Source of the DNA: JANFXS01 sp022791155
Lineage (GTDB): Bacteria; Bacillota; Clostridia; Lachnospirales; Anaerotignaceae
Reading direction: 5' to 3'
Assembly: GCA_949743895.1 (NCBI GenBank)
Contig: CATJUX010000043.1
Coordinates: 1 to 64,000, forward strand
Length of the DNA: 64,000 nucleotides
In this document: positions 17,161 through 26,407 of the stretch, piece by piece
Layout of the letters: each line of letters opens with the position of its first letter
Numbering within the stretch: the stretch's first letter is position 1
Made by a program: the position numbers and the translations under genes
The notes under the pieces: model-generated
Databases searched by the model: none
What the model saw: the letters and a program-made list of their open reading frames with translations, nothing else
Told to the model about the DNA's origin: nothing

Positions 17161-17314
17161 ACTGCACCTCCTAAAAAATATAAAAAAGAGCGGATAAAGT
17201 TATATACCCGCTCTCAAAACAACATAAAATGCCCAAAAGACAAATCAAAAGTTCTGTATTAACCTCCACGGCCTTTGCCGCAAGGTGAGAAGCGGTCACT
17301 TCTTCTTTATTGCC
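17161..17314 (-). ncRNA. L20 leader (infC operon attenuator)
   Basis: The minus-strand leader between the predicted transcription start and the infC ribosome site carries segments typical of the Firmicutes L20 leader: AAGTGACCGCTTCTCACC, TTGCGGCAAAGGCCGTGGAG, GTTAATACAGAAC. These are followed by a terminator hairpin GAGCGG...CCGCTC (17188-17213) and a T-run. L20 binding is known to favour the terminator form. The recognition is from motif memory, not from a covariance search. Confidence 0.85.
17188..17213 (-). terminator. leader terminator of the infC operon
   Basis: 6-bp GC stem gagcgg / ccgctc with TTTTTTATATTTTTT on the minus strand, 30 bases before the infC start. It is part of the L20 leader. 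Confidence 0.8.
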
Positions 17315-17320
17315 TATGGC

Positions 17321-17349
17321 AGTATATCACAGTTCAAATCAAAAGTCAA
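17321..17349 (-). promoter_or_regulatory. sigma-A promoter of infC operon
   Basis: Minus strand TTGACT (17349-17344), 17-base spacer, TATACT (17326-17321). Near-consensus and directly upstream of the L20 leader. Confidence 0.85.
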
Positions 17350-17367
17350 CAAATGTTTGAAATTTTA

Positions 17368-19275
17368 TCAATCATTCTGTCTTGTTTCAATTTCATTTGT
17401 CATTCTTTCAATCACTTCACTCAAATCTTTTTGTCCCTCATCACCGGCTCTTGTTCTAAGCGAAACTTTGTTTGCTTCCAAATCCTTCTCGCCAACAACA
17501 ATGATATACGGTATTCTTTCGTTTCTGGCCTCTCTTATCTTATAGCCAATTTTTTCGGCTCTGAGATCGATTTCCGTTCTTATGCCGGCTTTTGTGAGCT
17601 CGCTTTCAACTTTTTTGGCATAGTCCTCATATTTTTCCGACAAAGAAAGAACTTTTGCCTGAACAGGTGAAAGCCATGTTGGAAATGCTCCGGCATAGTG
17701 CTCAATCAATATGCCTATGAACCTTTCAATTGAGCCAAAGCAAACTCTGTGTATCATCACAGGGCGTTTCTTTGTTCCGTCAGCTGTTGTATATTCAAGG
17801 TCAAACCTTTCTGGCATCTGCATGTCAAGCTGTATCGTTCCGCATTGCCATGTGCGGCCGAGAGAGTCTTCAAGATGAAAATCAATTTTGGGGCCATAGA
17901 ACGCTCCGTCACCCTCATTGACAACATAGTCAATTTTGTTTGCCTCCAGCGCGGCAACAAGGCCGTTTGTCGCAATCTCCCATGCCTCGTCACTTCCCAT
18001 GCTGTTTTCAGGGCGCGTTGAAAGCTCAATGTGATATTTGAAGCCAAAAAGCTTATAAACCTCGTCAATGAGGGCAATCACGCCGCTTATCTCTTTTGGA
18101 ATCTGCTCTTCTGTCATAAATATATGCGCGTCATCCTGATTGAAGCAACGGACTCTCATAAGGCCATGGAGTGCACCGCTCTTCTCATGACGGTGAACAA
18201 GTCCAATTTCGGCCACTCGCATAGGAAGATCTCTGTATGAGTGGAGATCCTGTTTATAAACAAGCATGCCGCCTGGGCAGTTCATTGGTTTAACAGCAAA
18301 GTCTTCCTCGTCAATGACTGTTGTATACATGTTGTCTTTATAGTGATCCCAATGGCCGCTGTTTTCCCAAAGTTTGCGGCTGAGTATAACAGGTGTTGAA
18401 ACCTCAACATATCCGGCTTTTTTGTGAATTTCCCTCCAATATTCCATGAGCGTGTTTTTGAGCACCATTCCTTTTGGAAGGAAAAACGGAAAACCGGGGC
18501 CTTCATCAAGCAGTGCAAAAAGCTTAAGCTCCTTGCCAAGCTTTCTATGATCACGTTTTTTGGCCTCCTCAAGAAGATTGAGATAGTTTTCAAGATCACT
18601 TGCTTTTGTATACGCTGTTCCGTATATTCTTGACAGCATTTTATTCTTTTCATTTCCGCGCCAATATGCCCCGGCAACGCTCATGAGCTTGACAGCTTTA
18701 ACATATTTTGTGCTCATCAGATGAGGCCCGGCACAAAGATCTGTGAAATCTCCCTGTGTATAGAAAGAAATTTCAGCGTCTTCTGGCAAGTCTTCTATAA
18801 GCTCAACCTTATATGGCTCATTTTTGTCATTCATAAATTTGATTGCTTCGCTGCGAGGAAGTGTGAAACGTTCTATGGCTATGTTCTCTTTCGCAATTTT
18901 TTTCATTTCAGCTTCAATTTTTTCAAGTTCCTCTTCAGTGAATGGCGAGGGTCTGTCAAAGTCATAATAGAAGCCCTCTGCAATTGAAGGCCCAATTGCA
19001 AGCTTTGTTTCAGGAAAAAGCCTTTTGATGGCCTGAGCCATCATGTGGCTTGCTGTGTGGCGAAATGCTTTTTTGCCTTCCTCGTCATCAAAAGTGCATA
19101 TATCAACCTGACAATCGCTGTTCACAACAAATCTCAAATCCTCCGTGCTTCCGTCAACAATGCCGCAACACGCGTTTCGTGCCAAACCCTCGCTTATGCT
19201 TTGGGCAATTTCAAAAACGCTCACAGGATTTTCAAATTCCTTGACAACTCCGTCTTTTAATGCAACTTTAATCAT
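17368..19275 (-). CDS. thrS: threonine--tRNA ligase
   Basis: 635 residues, full length. An N-terminal TGS domain (about 1-60) comes first. The editing domain has HTASHMMAQAIKRLFP and the partner motif near residues 180-190 (CAGPH). The class II core has the zinc Cys in NCPGGM, motif 2 RVRCFNQDDAHIF and motif 3 GSIERFIGILIEHYAG. A C-terminal anticodon-binding domain (about 535-635) ends it. The ATG at 19275 has aaaggag upstream; the extra upstream codons of the open frame lie over that site. It is preceded by a T-box leader, so expression should respond to uncharged tRNA-Thr. Confidence 0.97.
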   Translation of the reverse strand: MIKVALKDGVVKEFENPVSVFEIAQSISEGLARNACCGIVDGSTEDLRFVVNSDCQVDICTFDDEEGKKAFRHTASHMMAQAIKRLFPETKLAIGPSIAEGFYYDFDRPSPFTEEELEKIEAEMKKIAKENIAIERFTLPRSEAIKFMNDKNEPYKVELIEDLPEDAEISFYTQGDFTDLCAGPHLMSTKYVKAVKLMSVAGAYWRGNEKNKMLSRIYGTAYTKASDLENYLNLLEEAKKRDHRKLGKELKLFALLDEGPGFPFFLPKGMVLKNTLMEYWREIHKKAGYVEVSTPVILSRKLWENSGHWDHYKDNMYTTVIDEEDFAVKPMNCPGGMLVYKQDLHSYRDLPMRVAEIGLVHRHEKSGALHGLMRVRCFNQDDAHIFMTEEQIPKEISGVIALIDEVYKLFGFKYHIELSTRPENSMGSDEAWEIATNGLVAALEANKIDYVVNEGDGAFYGPKIDFHLEDSLGRTWQCGTIQLDMQMPERFDLEYTTADGTKKRPVMIHRVCFGSIERFIGILIEHYAGAFPTWLSPVQAKVLSLSEKYEDYAKKVESELTKAGIRTEIDLRAEKIGYKIREARNERIPYIIVVGEKDLEANKVSLRTRAGDEGQKDLSEVIERMTNEIETRQND

Positions 19276-19316
19276 CAAAAAAACTCCTTTCAAAAATAAA
19301 TTTCAAAAACAAAAAA

Positions 19317-19549
19317 CTCCCGCCCCTTAGCTCCTTATGGATAAAAAGGGACGGGAGAATTAATCCCGCGGTTCCACCCTAATTGTGTTAAACCTCTTAA
19401 TTTTGGCTTTTAACGCAGCCACGCGTGCTTGATTGGAGCCGCTCCGGGGCAGTTTTCATTTTGCTGGTCTTAAAAACGCTTTCAGCCACGGCATTTTCTC
19501 TCTTAAAAAACCTTCTGCAAAACTACTTTTCCCATCATCACTTTAGCTA
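19317..19549 (-). promoter_or_regulatory. T-box riboswitch controlling thrS
   Basis: The minus strand carries the T-box core AGGGTGGAACCGCGGG (near 19366-19381), just before the terminator CTCCCGTCCCTT...AAGGGGCGGGAG and TTTTTT (19357-19317). Upstream is a long stem I region with an AAGAGAG motif and the segment AAAACTGCCCCGGAGC. The ACT at 19453-19451 sits in the specifier position and is a threonine codon, agreeing with the downstream gene. Confidence 0.93.
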
Positions 19550-19555
19550 TAGTTG

Positions 19556-19583
19556 ATTATAGCATATAAAAACACACTGTCAA
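19556..19583 (-). promoter_or_regulatory. sigma-A promoter of thrS
   Basis: Minus strand TTGACA (19583-19578), 16-base spacer, TATAAT (19561-19556). Consensus hexamers just upstream of the T-box. Confidence 0.88.
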
Positions 19584-19644
19584 GGCAAATATTCAAATAT
19601 TATTTTGTGACATCGAAGCTTTCTTTTTTATTTTCACACTGCAA

Positions 19645-19673
19645 TTGAAATTGAATGTCTGTTGTGATATTAT
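19645..19673 (+). promoter_or_regulatory. promoter upstream of flavodoxin gene
   Basis: TTGAAA (19645-19650), 17-base spacer, TATTAT (19668-19673), about 90 bases before the flavodoxin-like gene. Confidence 0.55.
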
Positions 19674-19764
19674 AGCTGAAATCATTCAAAACCGGACATT
19701 GTTTTTCACGTAAAAACAAATGCCATGCATCAATTTCAAAATGACGATTTAGGAGATTAAAAAC

Positions 19765-20208
19765 ATGAAAACAGCAATTATATACTATTCACAACACCAC
19801 GGAAACACCAAAAAACTGATTGATTCTATAGCTTCAAAGCATGAAATAGCAATGATAGACATTGCTAAAAATCCAGATTTAAGTTTATCAGACTATGACA
19901 TAATAGGGTTTGCCTCTGGAATATATTTTGGAAAGTTCCACAAATCAATAATACAGTGTATATCTCAAAAACTTCCTGAAAACAAAAAAGTGTCTTTCAT
20001 ATATACATATGGTTCCAAAAGCGACAACTATATAAAATCAGCCGAAAAAGCCGCCATCGCCAAAAACTCAAAAATTGTTGGTTCTTTTCACTGCAATGGT
20101 TTTGACACGTTTGGGCCGTTCAAGCTCATTGGCGGCATTGCAAAAGGCCATCCAAATGAAAACGAGATTTCAGAGGCTATAAAATTCTTTGAAAATGTTA
20201 TAAAATGA
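19765..20208 (+). CDS. flavodoxin family protein
   Basis: 147 residues. It starts MKTAIIYYSQHHGNTKKLID, where the S-x-x-x-G-N-T loop is the phosphate-binding site for FMN. The rest follows the flavodoxin alpha/beta order with DYDIIGFASGIYFGKFH and SFHCNGFDTFGPFKLIGG. It is probably a one- or two-electron carrier or quinone/NADPH-linked flavoprotein; the partner is unknown. An aggag site lies about 8 bases before the ATG. Upstream it faces away from thrS. Confidence 0.88.
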   Translation: MKTAIIYYSQHHGNTKKLIDSIASKHEIAMIDIAKNPDLSLSDYDIIGFASGIYFGKFHKSIIQCISQKLPENKKVSFIYTYGSKSDNYIKSAEKAAIAKNSKIVGSFHCNGFDTFGPFKLIGGIAKGHPNENEISEAIKFFENVIK

Positions 20209-20420
20209 AATGTTTGCAGCTATAATTTATTCTTTCTTTTTATTTCAAAACATTTACAAACCCAAAAAACATTGCCCAAGCCATTGGCGGCAGCTTTTTT
20301 CAATACCAAATTTTATATATTCAACTTTCGCAATTAAAAAACTTTTTGCTTGCCAATAAAATATTTTTCAAAAATATATTGATTAAAAATCTAAAAGTGA
20401 TATATTCTCTTGTGAGTGAG

Positions 20421-21233
20421 ATGATTTTAGTGTTTTTTGCAGATTATCACACACATTCCTGTTTTTCTTCTGACAGCACAACGCCTTTGGAGGAAAACAT
20501 AAAACAGGCCATAAGTTTGGGGTTGAAAGAAATCGCTGTCACAGATCATATTGATTTTGACTATCCTGATCCCGAATATCCTTTTTTGTTTGATTGCAGT
20601 CAATATGATTTCGCCATTGAAAATTTGAAACAAAAATATAAAAATATGATAACAATACGCAAGGGTGTTGAAATAGGCATACAGCCTCATGTTTACAAAC
20701 TCATTGAAAACTTGACAAATGAAAATCATTTTGATTTTATAATTGGCTCAACACACTGCGTTGACAAATTTGATCTATGCACAAATGAATTTTTTGAAGG
20801 AAAAACAAAACACGAAGCATATGAAGGATATTTCAAAGATGTGCTTAACAACGTCAAAAACACCGATTTCTATAATGTGTATGGACACATTGACTTCATA
20901 AACCGTTATGGAAGCTATGACGACAAAACAATGGACTATAAAGAATTTCAATATATAACTGACGAAATATTAAAAACTATAATCGACAAAGGCAAAGGCA
21001 TTGAAATAAACACTTCCGGCTATCGTTATGGCCTTGGACACACTCATCCACAGGCTGAACTTGTGGAGCGATATAAACAACTTGGGGGCGAAATTATAAC
21101 CGTTGGAAGTGACGCCCACACACCAAAAGACATAGCTGCTGACTTCACAGCCGCCTATAATATATTAAGAAACTGCGGTTTCAAGCACATAACAGTTTTT
21201 GAGGACAAAAAACCACGTTTCATCAAAATTTAG
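20421..21233 (+). CDS. PHP-domain phosphatase, histidinol-phosphatase (HisK) family
   Basis: About 270 residues of the PHP metal-dependent phosphoesterase family. Metal-binding motifs are DYHTHSCFSSD, TDHIDFDYPD, GSTHCVDKFD, YGHIDFINRYG and GSDAHTPKD, in the family order. The closest match is histidinol-phosphatase HisK/HisJ, which makes histidinol, but no his genes are nearby and other small phosphate esters are possible. The start is uncertain. ATG 20421 begins just before the first strand of the PHP barrel and has only a weak gagtgag upstream, whereas a TTG at 20346 would add 25 residues without a ribosome site. It ends 33 bases before the MATE gene. Confidence 0.85.
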   Translation: MILVFFADYHTHSCFSSDSTTPLEENIKQAISLGLKEIAVTDHIDFDYPDPEYPFLFDCSQYDFAIENLKQKYKNMITIRKGVEIGIQPHVYKLIENLTNENHFDFIIGSTHCVDKFDLCTNEFFEGKTKHEAYEGYFKDVLNNVKNTDFYNVYGHIDFINRYGSYDDKTMDYKEFQYITDEILKTIIDKGKGIEINTSGYRYGLGHTHPQAELVERYKQLGGEIITVGSDAHTPKDIAADFTAAYNILRNCGFKHITVFEDKKPRFIKI

Positions 21234-21266
21234 CAAGTGGTCATATGTAAGAAGGAGGAGTTTGCA

Positions 21267-22643
21267 ATGTCTGAACAGAACATAAAAACTTTGGGGAAAA
21301 GGCCTGTAAAAGCTATAATGTCTCTTTCCATGCCTTCAATAGCTGAACAATTTTTGGTTTCACTTTCATCGCTGATTGACACCGCCATGGTTGGCTCTAT
21401 AGGCGCTGCCGCCACAGCTGGCGTTGGCCTGAACATATCAACAATATGGCTTGTAGAGGGGCTTATAACAGCTGCAAGCGCTGGGTGCATGTTCCTTGTC
21501 GCAAGAAAAATTGGTGAGGAAAAACCTGTTGCTGCCAAACGCGTGGCACGCCAATCGGTCACAATTTCCATTGTGCTTGGGTTCATTCTTTCGTTGATCA
21601 CATTTTCAATTTCGGGGTTCATACCATATTGGCTGGGCGCCTCCCCTGAAATTATACCCTCGTCAACAGCATATATGAAGGTTTACAGCTTGGCATTCAT
21701 GTTTCAGTCAATATCAGTTATAGTTTCGTCAATATTCAGAGCTGCTGGCAACACAAAATCACCCTTTTTGATCAACACTGTTGCAAACATAGCAAATATC
21801 ATAGGCAATTTCCTTCTTATATACCCTTCTCGCGCTATAGCCGGGTTCAACATATATGGCGCCGGCATGGGTGTCAGAGGCGCGGCCATATCAACTTTGA
21901 TTTCAAAAATGATTGCCGCTGTGCTGCTTATAACACTTGTTACAAAACTCGAATCGCCGATTAAAATATCAGTCAAGGGTGACTACCGTGTCCCACTCAA
22001 GGATCTAAAAAAGTTCCTTGTTATAGGCATTCCTGTTGCAGCCGAAAGAAGCGCTGTTTGCATTGGACAAATTGTTCTGACAGGCATAGTGACACGCATC
22101 GGAACAGCCGCTCTTGCCGCGCATTATCTTGCCAACAATATAGAAAGCCTTCTATACCTCCCTGCCTATGGGTTTGCCTCAACGGCCACAACACTTGTTG
22201 GACAATCAATGGGCGCAAGAGATTTTGATCTTGCTGACAGATTTGCCAAACTCATACTCATAATAAACTGCATTTTTATAGTTGCCATATGCACACCACT
22301 GTTCATATTGTCGCCGCAAATTGTGAGCCTTTTTTCTCCTGATCCAGATGTAATATCCATAGGTATAATAAGCTTCAGAGTCAATGCCGCAACAGAGCTT
22401 TTTTTTACAATATCAACTGTAGCAAGCGGCATATGCCGTGGGGCTGGAGATGTAAAATTTATGCTGTGGGTTAACATGGGCTGCATGTGGATTGCAAGGC
22501 TGCTGACATCATACATCCTTGCATTTCCACTTGGCCTTGGCATGATGGGCATATGGATAGGCATGAGCATTGACATATCAATGAGAGCTTTGCTCTCACT
22601 TTTAAGAATAAGAAGTGGAAAGTGGAAATATGTTGTCGTTTAA
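21267..22643 (+). CDS. MATE family efflux transporter
   Basis: 458 residues, with about 12 hydrophobic segments in two related halves, as in the MATE exporters (Na+ or H+ coupled drug/metabolite efflux). Recognisable parts are MSLSMPSIAEQFLVSLSSLI, DTAMVG near the first helices, YSLAFMFQSISVIVSSIFRA, AAGNTKSPF in the first half and the matching ICRGAGDVKFM in the second. aaggaggag lies 7 bases before the ATG at 21267; the in-frame start at 21237 has no site. Substrate cannot be read from sequence. Confidence 0.93.
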   Translation: MSEQNIKTLGKRPVKAIMSLSMPSIAEQFLVSLSSLIDTAMVGSIGAAATAGVGLNISTIWLVEGLITAASAGCMFLVARKIGEEKPVAAKRVARQSVTISIVLGFILSLITFSISGFIPYWLGASPEIIPSSTAYMKVYSLAFMFQSISVIVSSIFRAAGNTKSPFLINTVANIANIIGNFLLIYPSRAIAGFNIYGAGMGVRGAAISTLISKMIAAVLLITLVTKLESPIKISVKGDYRVPLKDLKKFLVIGIPVAAERSAVCIGQIVLTGIVTRIGTAALAAHYLANNIESLLYLPAYGFASTATTLVGQSMGARDFDLADRFAKLILIINCIFIVAICTPLFILSPQIVSLFSPDPDVISIGIISFRVNAATELFFTISTVASGICRGAGDVKFMLWVNMGCMWIARLLTSYILAFPLGLGMMGIWIGMSIDISMRALLSLLRIRSGKWKYVVV

Positions 22644-22759
22644 TTGGATAACAATGAACTTCCGTTTTGTTTGGGAACTGTTCAAACTTTGCAATTTCAG
22701 TTGTCAGTTGTGTTTATAGCCACAATCATAAATTTTCTCATTGGGCATTTTATTTATAC

Positions 22760-22803
22760 AAAAAACGGCGCTCATTTTCTCAAACCATGAACGCCGTTTT
22801 TTG
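22760..22803. terminator. bidirectional terminator between MATE gene and accA
   Basis: Long stem aaaaaacggcg / cgccgtttttt with a 22-base loop, placed between convergent genes. T-runs occur on both strands. It marks the 3' end of the fab-acc operon. Confidence 0.85.
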
Positions 22804-22814
22804 AAAACATTGTT

Positions 22815-23612
22815 TTATTCTTCAAATTCTCCAAATTTTCTGAATCTTTCATATCTCTTTTTAAGCAGCTCGTCTTTATCCATTGCACACAAAACTTCAA
22901 ATTCTTTAATGATATTTTCTTTTATTATATTAGCTGTGAAAGACAAATTGTTTTCAATTCCTTCTTCTGCTTCAGGGATTATTTTGTCTATAACACCATT
23001 TTCAAGCAGATCTGGTGCTGTTATTTTCATAAGCTCTGCCGCCTCTCCAGCCCTTGAAGGCGAACGCCACAATATGCTTGCAAACCCTTCTGGCGAAAGC
23101 ACAGCATACATGCCATTGTCAAGCATCCAAACTCTGTCGCCGGCTGCAAGCGCTATGGCGCCTCCACTTCCGCCCTCACCAATAAATATTGATATGATGG
23201 GCGTTCTCACTCCTGATGTTTCAAAAAGGCATTTTGCTATGGCTTCACCTTGGCCCCTTTCCTCAGCTCCTATGCCACAGTAAGCGCCTGAAGTGTTTAT
23301 CAAAAAAACAACCGGCCTGTTAAATTTTTCAGCCTGCTTCATAAGTCTCAACGCTTTTCTATAGCCTTCAGGGTTTGGCGAGCCAAAGTTTCTTTTTATG
23401 TTCTCCTCAACAGAATGCCCCTTTTGCACGCCAATCACAGTGACGGCGCGCCCTTTCAAGCTTGCAATGCCACCCACAATGGCTCTGTCATCTCCAAAGC
23501 ATCTGTCGCCGTGAAGCTCCATAAACCCGTCAAAAATCTCTTTTATAAACTCCAACGAGGTTGGCCGTGTCACTTTTCGCGCGTTAACAAGAACCTCTGA
23601 TGCATTGCTCAT
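22815..23612 (-). CDS. accA: acetyl-CoA carboxylase carboxyltransferase subunit alpha
   Basis: 265 residues. With AccD it forms the carboxyltransferase that moves carboxyl from biotin to acetyl-CoA to make malonyl-CoA. Conserved parts are FMELHGDRCFGDDRAIVGG, GSPNPEGYRKALRLM, GAYCGIGAEERGQ and IFIGEGGSGGAIAL (oxyanion region). It lacks the long N-terminal extension of proteobacterial AccA. The ATG overlaps the accD stop codon (ATGA), which suggests translational coupling and equal subunit production. Last gene of the operon. Confidence 0.95.
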   Translation of the reverse strand: MSNASEVLVNARKVTRPTSLEFIKEIFDGFMELHGDRCFGDDRAIVGGIASLKGRAVTVIGVQKGHSVEENIKRNFGSPNPEGYRKALRLMKQAEKFNRPVVFLINTSGAYCGIGAEERGQGEAIAKCLFETSGVRTPIISIFIGEGGSGGAIALAAGDRVWMLDNGMYAVLSPEGFASILWRSPSRAGEAAELMKITAPDLLENGVIDKIIPEAEEGIENNLSFTANIIKENIIKEFEVLCAMDKDELLKKRYERFRKFGEFEE

Positions 23613-24487
23613 AAAAGCCAGCCCCCTTTTTTGCCGTGGAGCCTTATAAGCGCCCCCAAAACATCTTTCATTTTAGTTCTCTTGACAATTTTATCTACAA
23701 ACCCATGCTCAAGCTGAAATTCCGCACTTTGGAAGCCCTCGGGCAGTTTCTCGTTTATTGTTCCTTCAATAACTCTTTGTCCGGCAAAGCCTATGAGCGC
23801 TTTTGGCTCGGCTATTATTATGTCTCCAAGACTTGCAAAGCTTGCGCTGACGCCGCCTGTTGTTGGATCTGTCATAACAGAGATGTATAAAAGCCCGGCT
23901 TCGCTGTGCTTTTTCAGGGCCGCACTTGTTTTTGCCATTTGCATGAGAGAAATGATCCCTTCCTGCATTCTTGCACCGCCTGAAACAGTGAATATTATCA
24001 AAGGAAGTTTCATCTGTGTGGCACGCTCAATTGCTCTTGTTATTTTTTCGCCAACAACAGAGCCCATTGAACCCATCATAAAATTGCTGTCCATGACAGC
24101 TATGATTGCCTCTTCGCCATTTATGCGGCCGCGCCCGCTCACAGCAGCATCTTTCAAGCCGCTTTTTTCACGGGCTTTTTCAATGACTTTGCCATATTCA
24201 GGATAGTTCATAGGGTTTTTTGCACCCATGTTTTTGTCATATTCTATAAACGATCCTTCATCGCAAGTGATGGCTATGCGTTCTCTTGCTGAAAGCCTGA
24301 AATGTCCACCACATTTGGGACATATTTTATATTCATTCATTTCTTTTTTGTATATCAGCTTTTTGCAGTGGCCGCATTTAATCCACATGCCGTCAGGCAC
24401 AACTGGAACTTCATCTTTTTCAGTCTCTTTTTCTTCCTGAGCACCACGGCCAAGCATTATATAATTTTTCTTTTTAAAAAGTTTCAT
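23609..24487 (-). CDS. accD: acetyl-CoA carboxylase carboxyltransferase subunit beta
   Basis: 292 residues. It starts with a basic stretch, then the four-cysteine zinc ribbon (CGHC...CPKC at about 38-60). The carboxyltransferase crotonase-like core carries MDSNFMMGSMGSVVGEKITRA, SGGARMQEGIISLMQMAKT and DPTTGGVSASFASLGD. A gggtga site precedes the ATG. It overlaps accA by 4 bases and is separated from accC by a 121-base gap, the largest internal gap in the acc part of the operon. Confidence 0.96.
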   Translation of the reverse strand: MKLFKKKNYIMLGRGAQEEKETEKDEVPVVPDGMWIKCGHCKKLIYKKEMNEYKICPKCGGHFRLSARERIAITCDEGSFIEYDKNMGAKNPMNYPEYGKVIEKAREKSGLKDAAVSGRGRINGEEAIIAVMDSNFMMGSMGSVVGEKITRAIERATQMKLPLIIFTVSGGARMQEGIISLMQMAKTSAALKKHSEAGLLYISVMTDPTTGGVSASFASLGDIIIAEPKALIGFAGQRVIEGTINEKLPEGFQSAEFQLEHGFVDKIVKRTKMKDVLGALIRLHGKKGGWLL

Positions 24488-24608
24488 TCAGTTCACCCAC
24501 TGATTATTAGAATTACGGTAAAATTGCGTAACTGCAGAACCATCATTTTGGCAATTTTTAACAAATAACAGTTTATAAGTCCTTAAAATTCCGCATAAAT
24601 CATATGTT
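24488..24608 (-). other. 121-base gap inside the acc genes
   Basis: AT-rich spacer between accC and accD. A short inverted repeat ttacg...cgtaa is present near 24513-24531. No T-run terminator and no clear promoter were seen, so the operon probably reads through. Confidence 0.35.
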
Positions 24609-25961
24609 TTATATCTTTTTTATAATTTCGTTTTCCAAAAAACCTGTGTCAAATTCGCCTTTAAGATAGTTCTCATTCGTAAGTATTTTTTCTTGAAACT
24701 CAATGTTTGTGTCAACACCATATATAATGAACTCATAAAGACAGCGCCGCATTTTTTCAATTGCTTCCTGCCTTGTGCTGCCATATGTTATAATCTTTGC
24801 AATCATAGAATCATAATATGGAAGTATTTTACACTTTGGATATACAGCACTGTCAATGCGAACTCCCATTCCGCCGCCTGGCACAAGCATATAGTCTATT
24901 TCACCAGGAGAGGGAGCAAAGTTTTTGCTTGGATTTTCAGCGTTTATTCTGCATTCTATGGCATGGCCTTTGATTTTTATGTCATTTTGCTTGATGGAAA
25001 GCGCTTCTCCAGCGGCAATTTTTATTTGTTCTTTCACAATGTCAATTCCTGTAATCATTTCAGTCACAGGGTGTTCAACCTGTATCCTTGTGTTCATTTC
25101 CATAAAATAGAAATTTCCACTTCTGTCATACAAAAACTCAATTGTTCCGGCGTTTTCATATCCAACTGCCTTTGCCGCACGCACAGCGGCCTCTCCCATT
25201 GCTTTTCTGACATTTTCATCAAGTTTTGGAGAGGGTGCTTCCTCAAGAACTTTCTGATTGCGTCGCTGTATTGAGCAGTCACGCTCTCCAAGATGAATTA
25301 TGTTTCCGTGTTCGTCGCCCAAAATTTGTATTTCAATGTGGCGGGCATCTTCAATCACTTTTTCCATATACATTGTGTCATCACCAAAAGCGGCCTTTGT
25401 TTCACTTTTGGCGCCCTCATAAGCCGCTTTTAAGTTTTCGGGCTTTCTCACAATGCGAATTCCCTTGCCGCCTCCACCAGCCGAGGCTTTAACCATAACA
25501 GGATAGCCAAGCTTCTCTGCTGTTTCAAATGCCTTATCAACACTGTCAACTGTTCCGTCACTTCCGGGAACAACTGGAACTTCTGCTTCAATCATGAGCC
25601 TTCTTGCGTTGCTCTTGTTTCCCATGGCGTCAATGACTTCAGCTTTCGGGCCAATGAACTTGATGTTGCACTCCTGACACATTCCGGCAAAAACACTGTT
25701 TTCCGCAAGGAATCCAAAGCCCGGATGAATTGCCTGAGCTTTTGTGATAACAGCGGCACTTATTATGTTTTGCATGTTAAGATAGCTTTCGTTGCTTTTG
25801 GCCGGCCCAATGCAAACGGCTTCATCAGCCAACTGGGTGTGCAGCGCTTCCCTGTCTGGTTCCGAAAAGACAGCCACTGTTTTAATGCCCATCTCACGGC
25901 ATGCTCTTATTATTCTCACCGCGATCTCGCCTCTGTTGGCTATCAATATTTTTGAAAACAT
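24609..25961 (-). CDS. accC: acetyl-CoA carboxylase biotin carboxylase subunit
   Basis: 450 residues, typical length. An ATP-grasp enzyme that carboxylates the biotin on AccB. It starts MFSKILIANRGEIAVRIIRA. The ATP-binding loop is KASAGGGGKGIRIV. Further motifs are HIEIQILGDEHGNIIHLGERDCSIQRRNQK and EMNTRIQVEHPVTEMITG, which includes the catalytic Glu/Arg region. The ATG has aggtgg upstream. It sits directly after fabZ with an 11-base gap. Confidence 0.97.
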   Translation of the reverse strand: MFSKILIANRGEIAVRIIRACREMGIKTVAVFSEPDREALHTQLADEAVCIGPAKSNESYLNMQNIISAAVITKAQAIHPGFGFLAENSVFAGMCQECNIKFIGPKAEVIDAMGNKSNARRLMIEAEVPVVPGSDGTVDSVDKAFETAEKLGYPVMVKASAGGGGKGIRIVRKPENLKAAYEGAKSETKAAFGDDTMYMEKVIEDARHIEIQILGDEHGNIIHLGERDCSIQRRNQKVLEEAPSPKLDENVRKAMGEAAVRAAKAVGYENAGTIEFLYDRSGNFYFMEMNTRIQVEHPVTEMITGIDIVKEQIKIAAGEALSIKQNDIKIKGHAIECRINAENPSKNFAPSPGEIDYMLVPGGGMGVRIDSAVYPKCKILPYYDSMIAKIITYGSTRQEAIEKMRRCLYEFIIYGVDTNIEFQEKILTNENYLKGEFDTGFLENEIIKKI

Positions 25962-25972
25962 ATAACCACCTG

Positions 25973-26395
25973 CTATCCAATCATAAATGTAATTTCCGCT
26001 TCACAAACTTTGTTTCCGTCAACATAGGCCGTTCCTTTGCCAATTCCGGCTATTTTCTTGAGCTTTACAATTTCAACCTCAAGTCTCAAAACATCACCTG
26101 GAACAACCTTCCGGCGGAATTTTGCCTTGTCAATGCCCCCAAAATATGCCGTTTTTCCTTTATATTCATCCATTTTAAGCACAGCATATGCGCCTGCCTG
26201 CGCCATTGCTTCAACAATGAGAACGCCTGGCACAACAGGCTCCTGAGGAAAATGCCCAACAAAAAATGGCTCATTCATCGAAACATTTTTAATTGCCACA
26301 ACCTTTTGTCCAGGCACAATTTCCTCAATTTTGTCAATCAAAAGAAACGGCGGCCTATGAGGGATAACCGACATTATCTCTTTTATGTCCTCCAT
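25973..26395 (-). CDS. fabZ: 3-hydroxyacyl-ACP dehydratase FabZ
   Basis: 140 residues. A hot-dog fold dehydratase making trans-2-enoyl-ACP. It has IPHRPPFLLIDKI at the start and the active-site helix region GHFPQEPVVPGVLIVEAMAQ with catalytic His and Glu. FabZ-type rather than FabA-type, judged by length and the E in the LIVEAMAQ helix. In some bacteria a FabZ relative isomerises as well, which cannot be judged here. gggaggt precedes the ATG; it lies between accB and accC as in Streptococcus. Confidence 0.95.
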   Translation of the reverse strand: MEDIKEIMSVIPHRPPFLLIDKIEEIVPGQKVVAIKNVSMNEPFFVGHFPQEPVVPGVLIVEAMAQAGAYAVLKMDEYKGKTAYFGGIDKAKFRRKVVPGDVLRLEVEIVKLKKIAGIGKGTAYVDGNKVCEAEITFMIG

Positions 26396-26407
26396 GGTTT
26401 AACCTCC

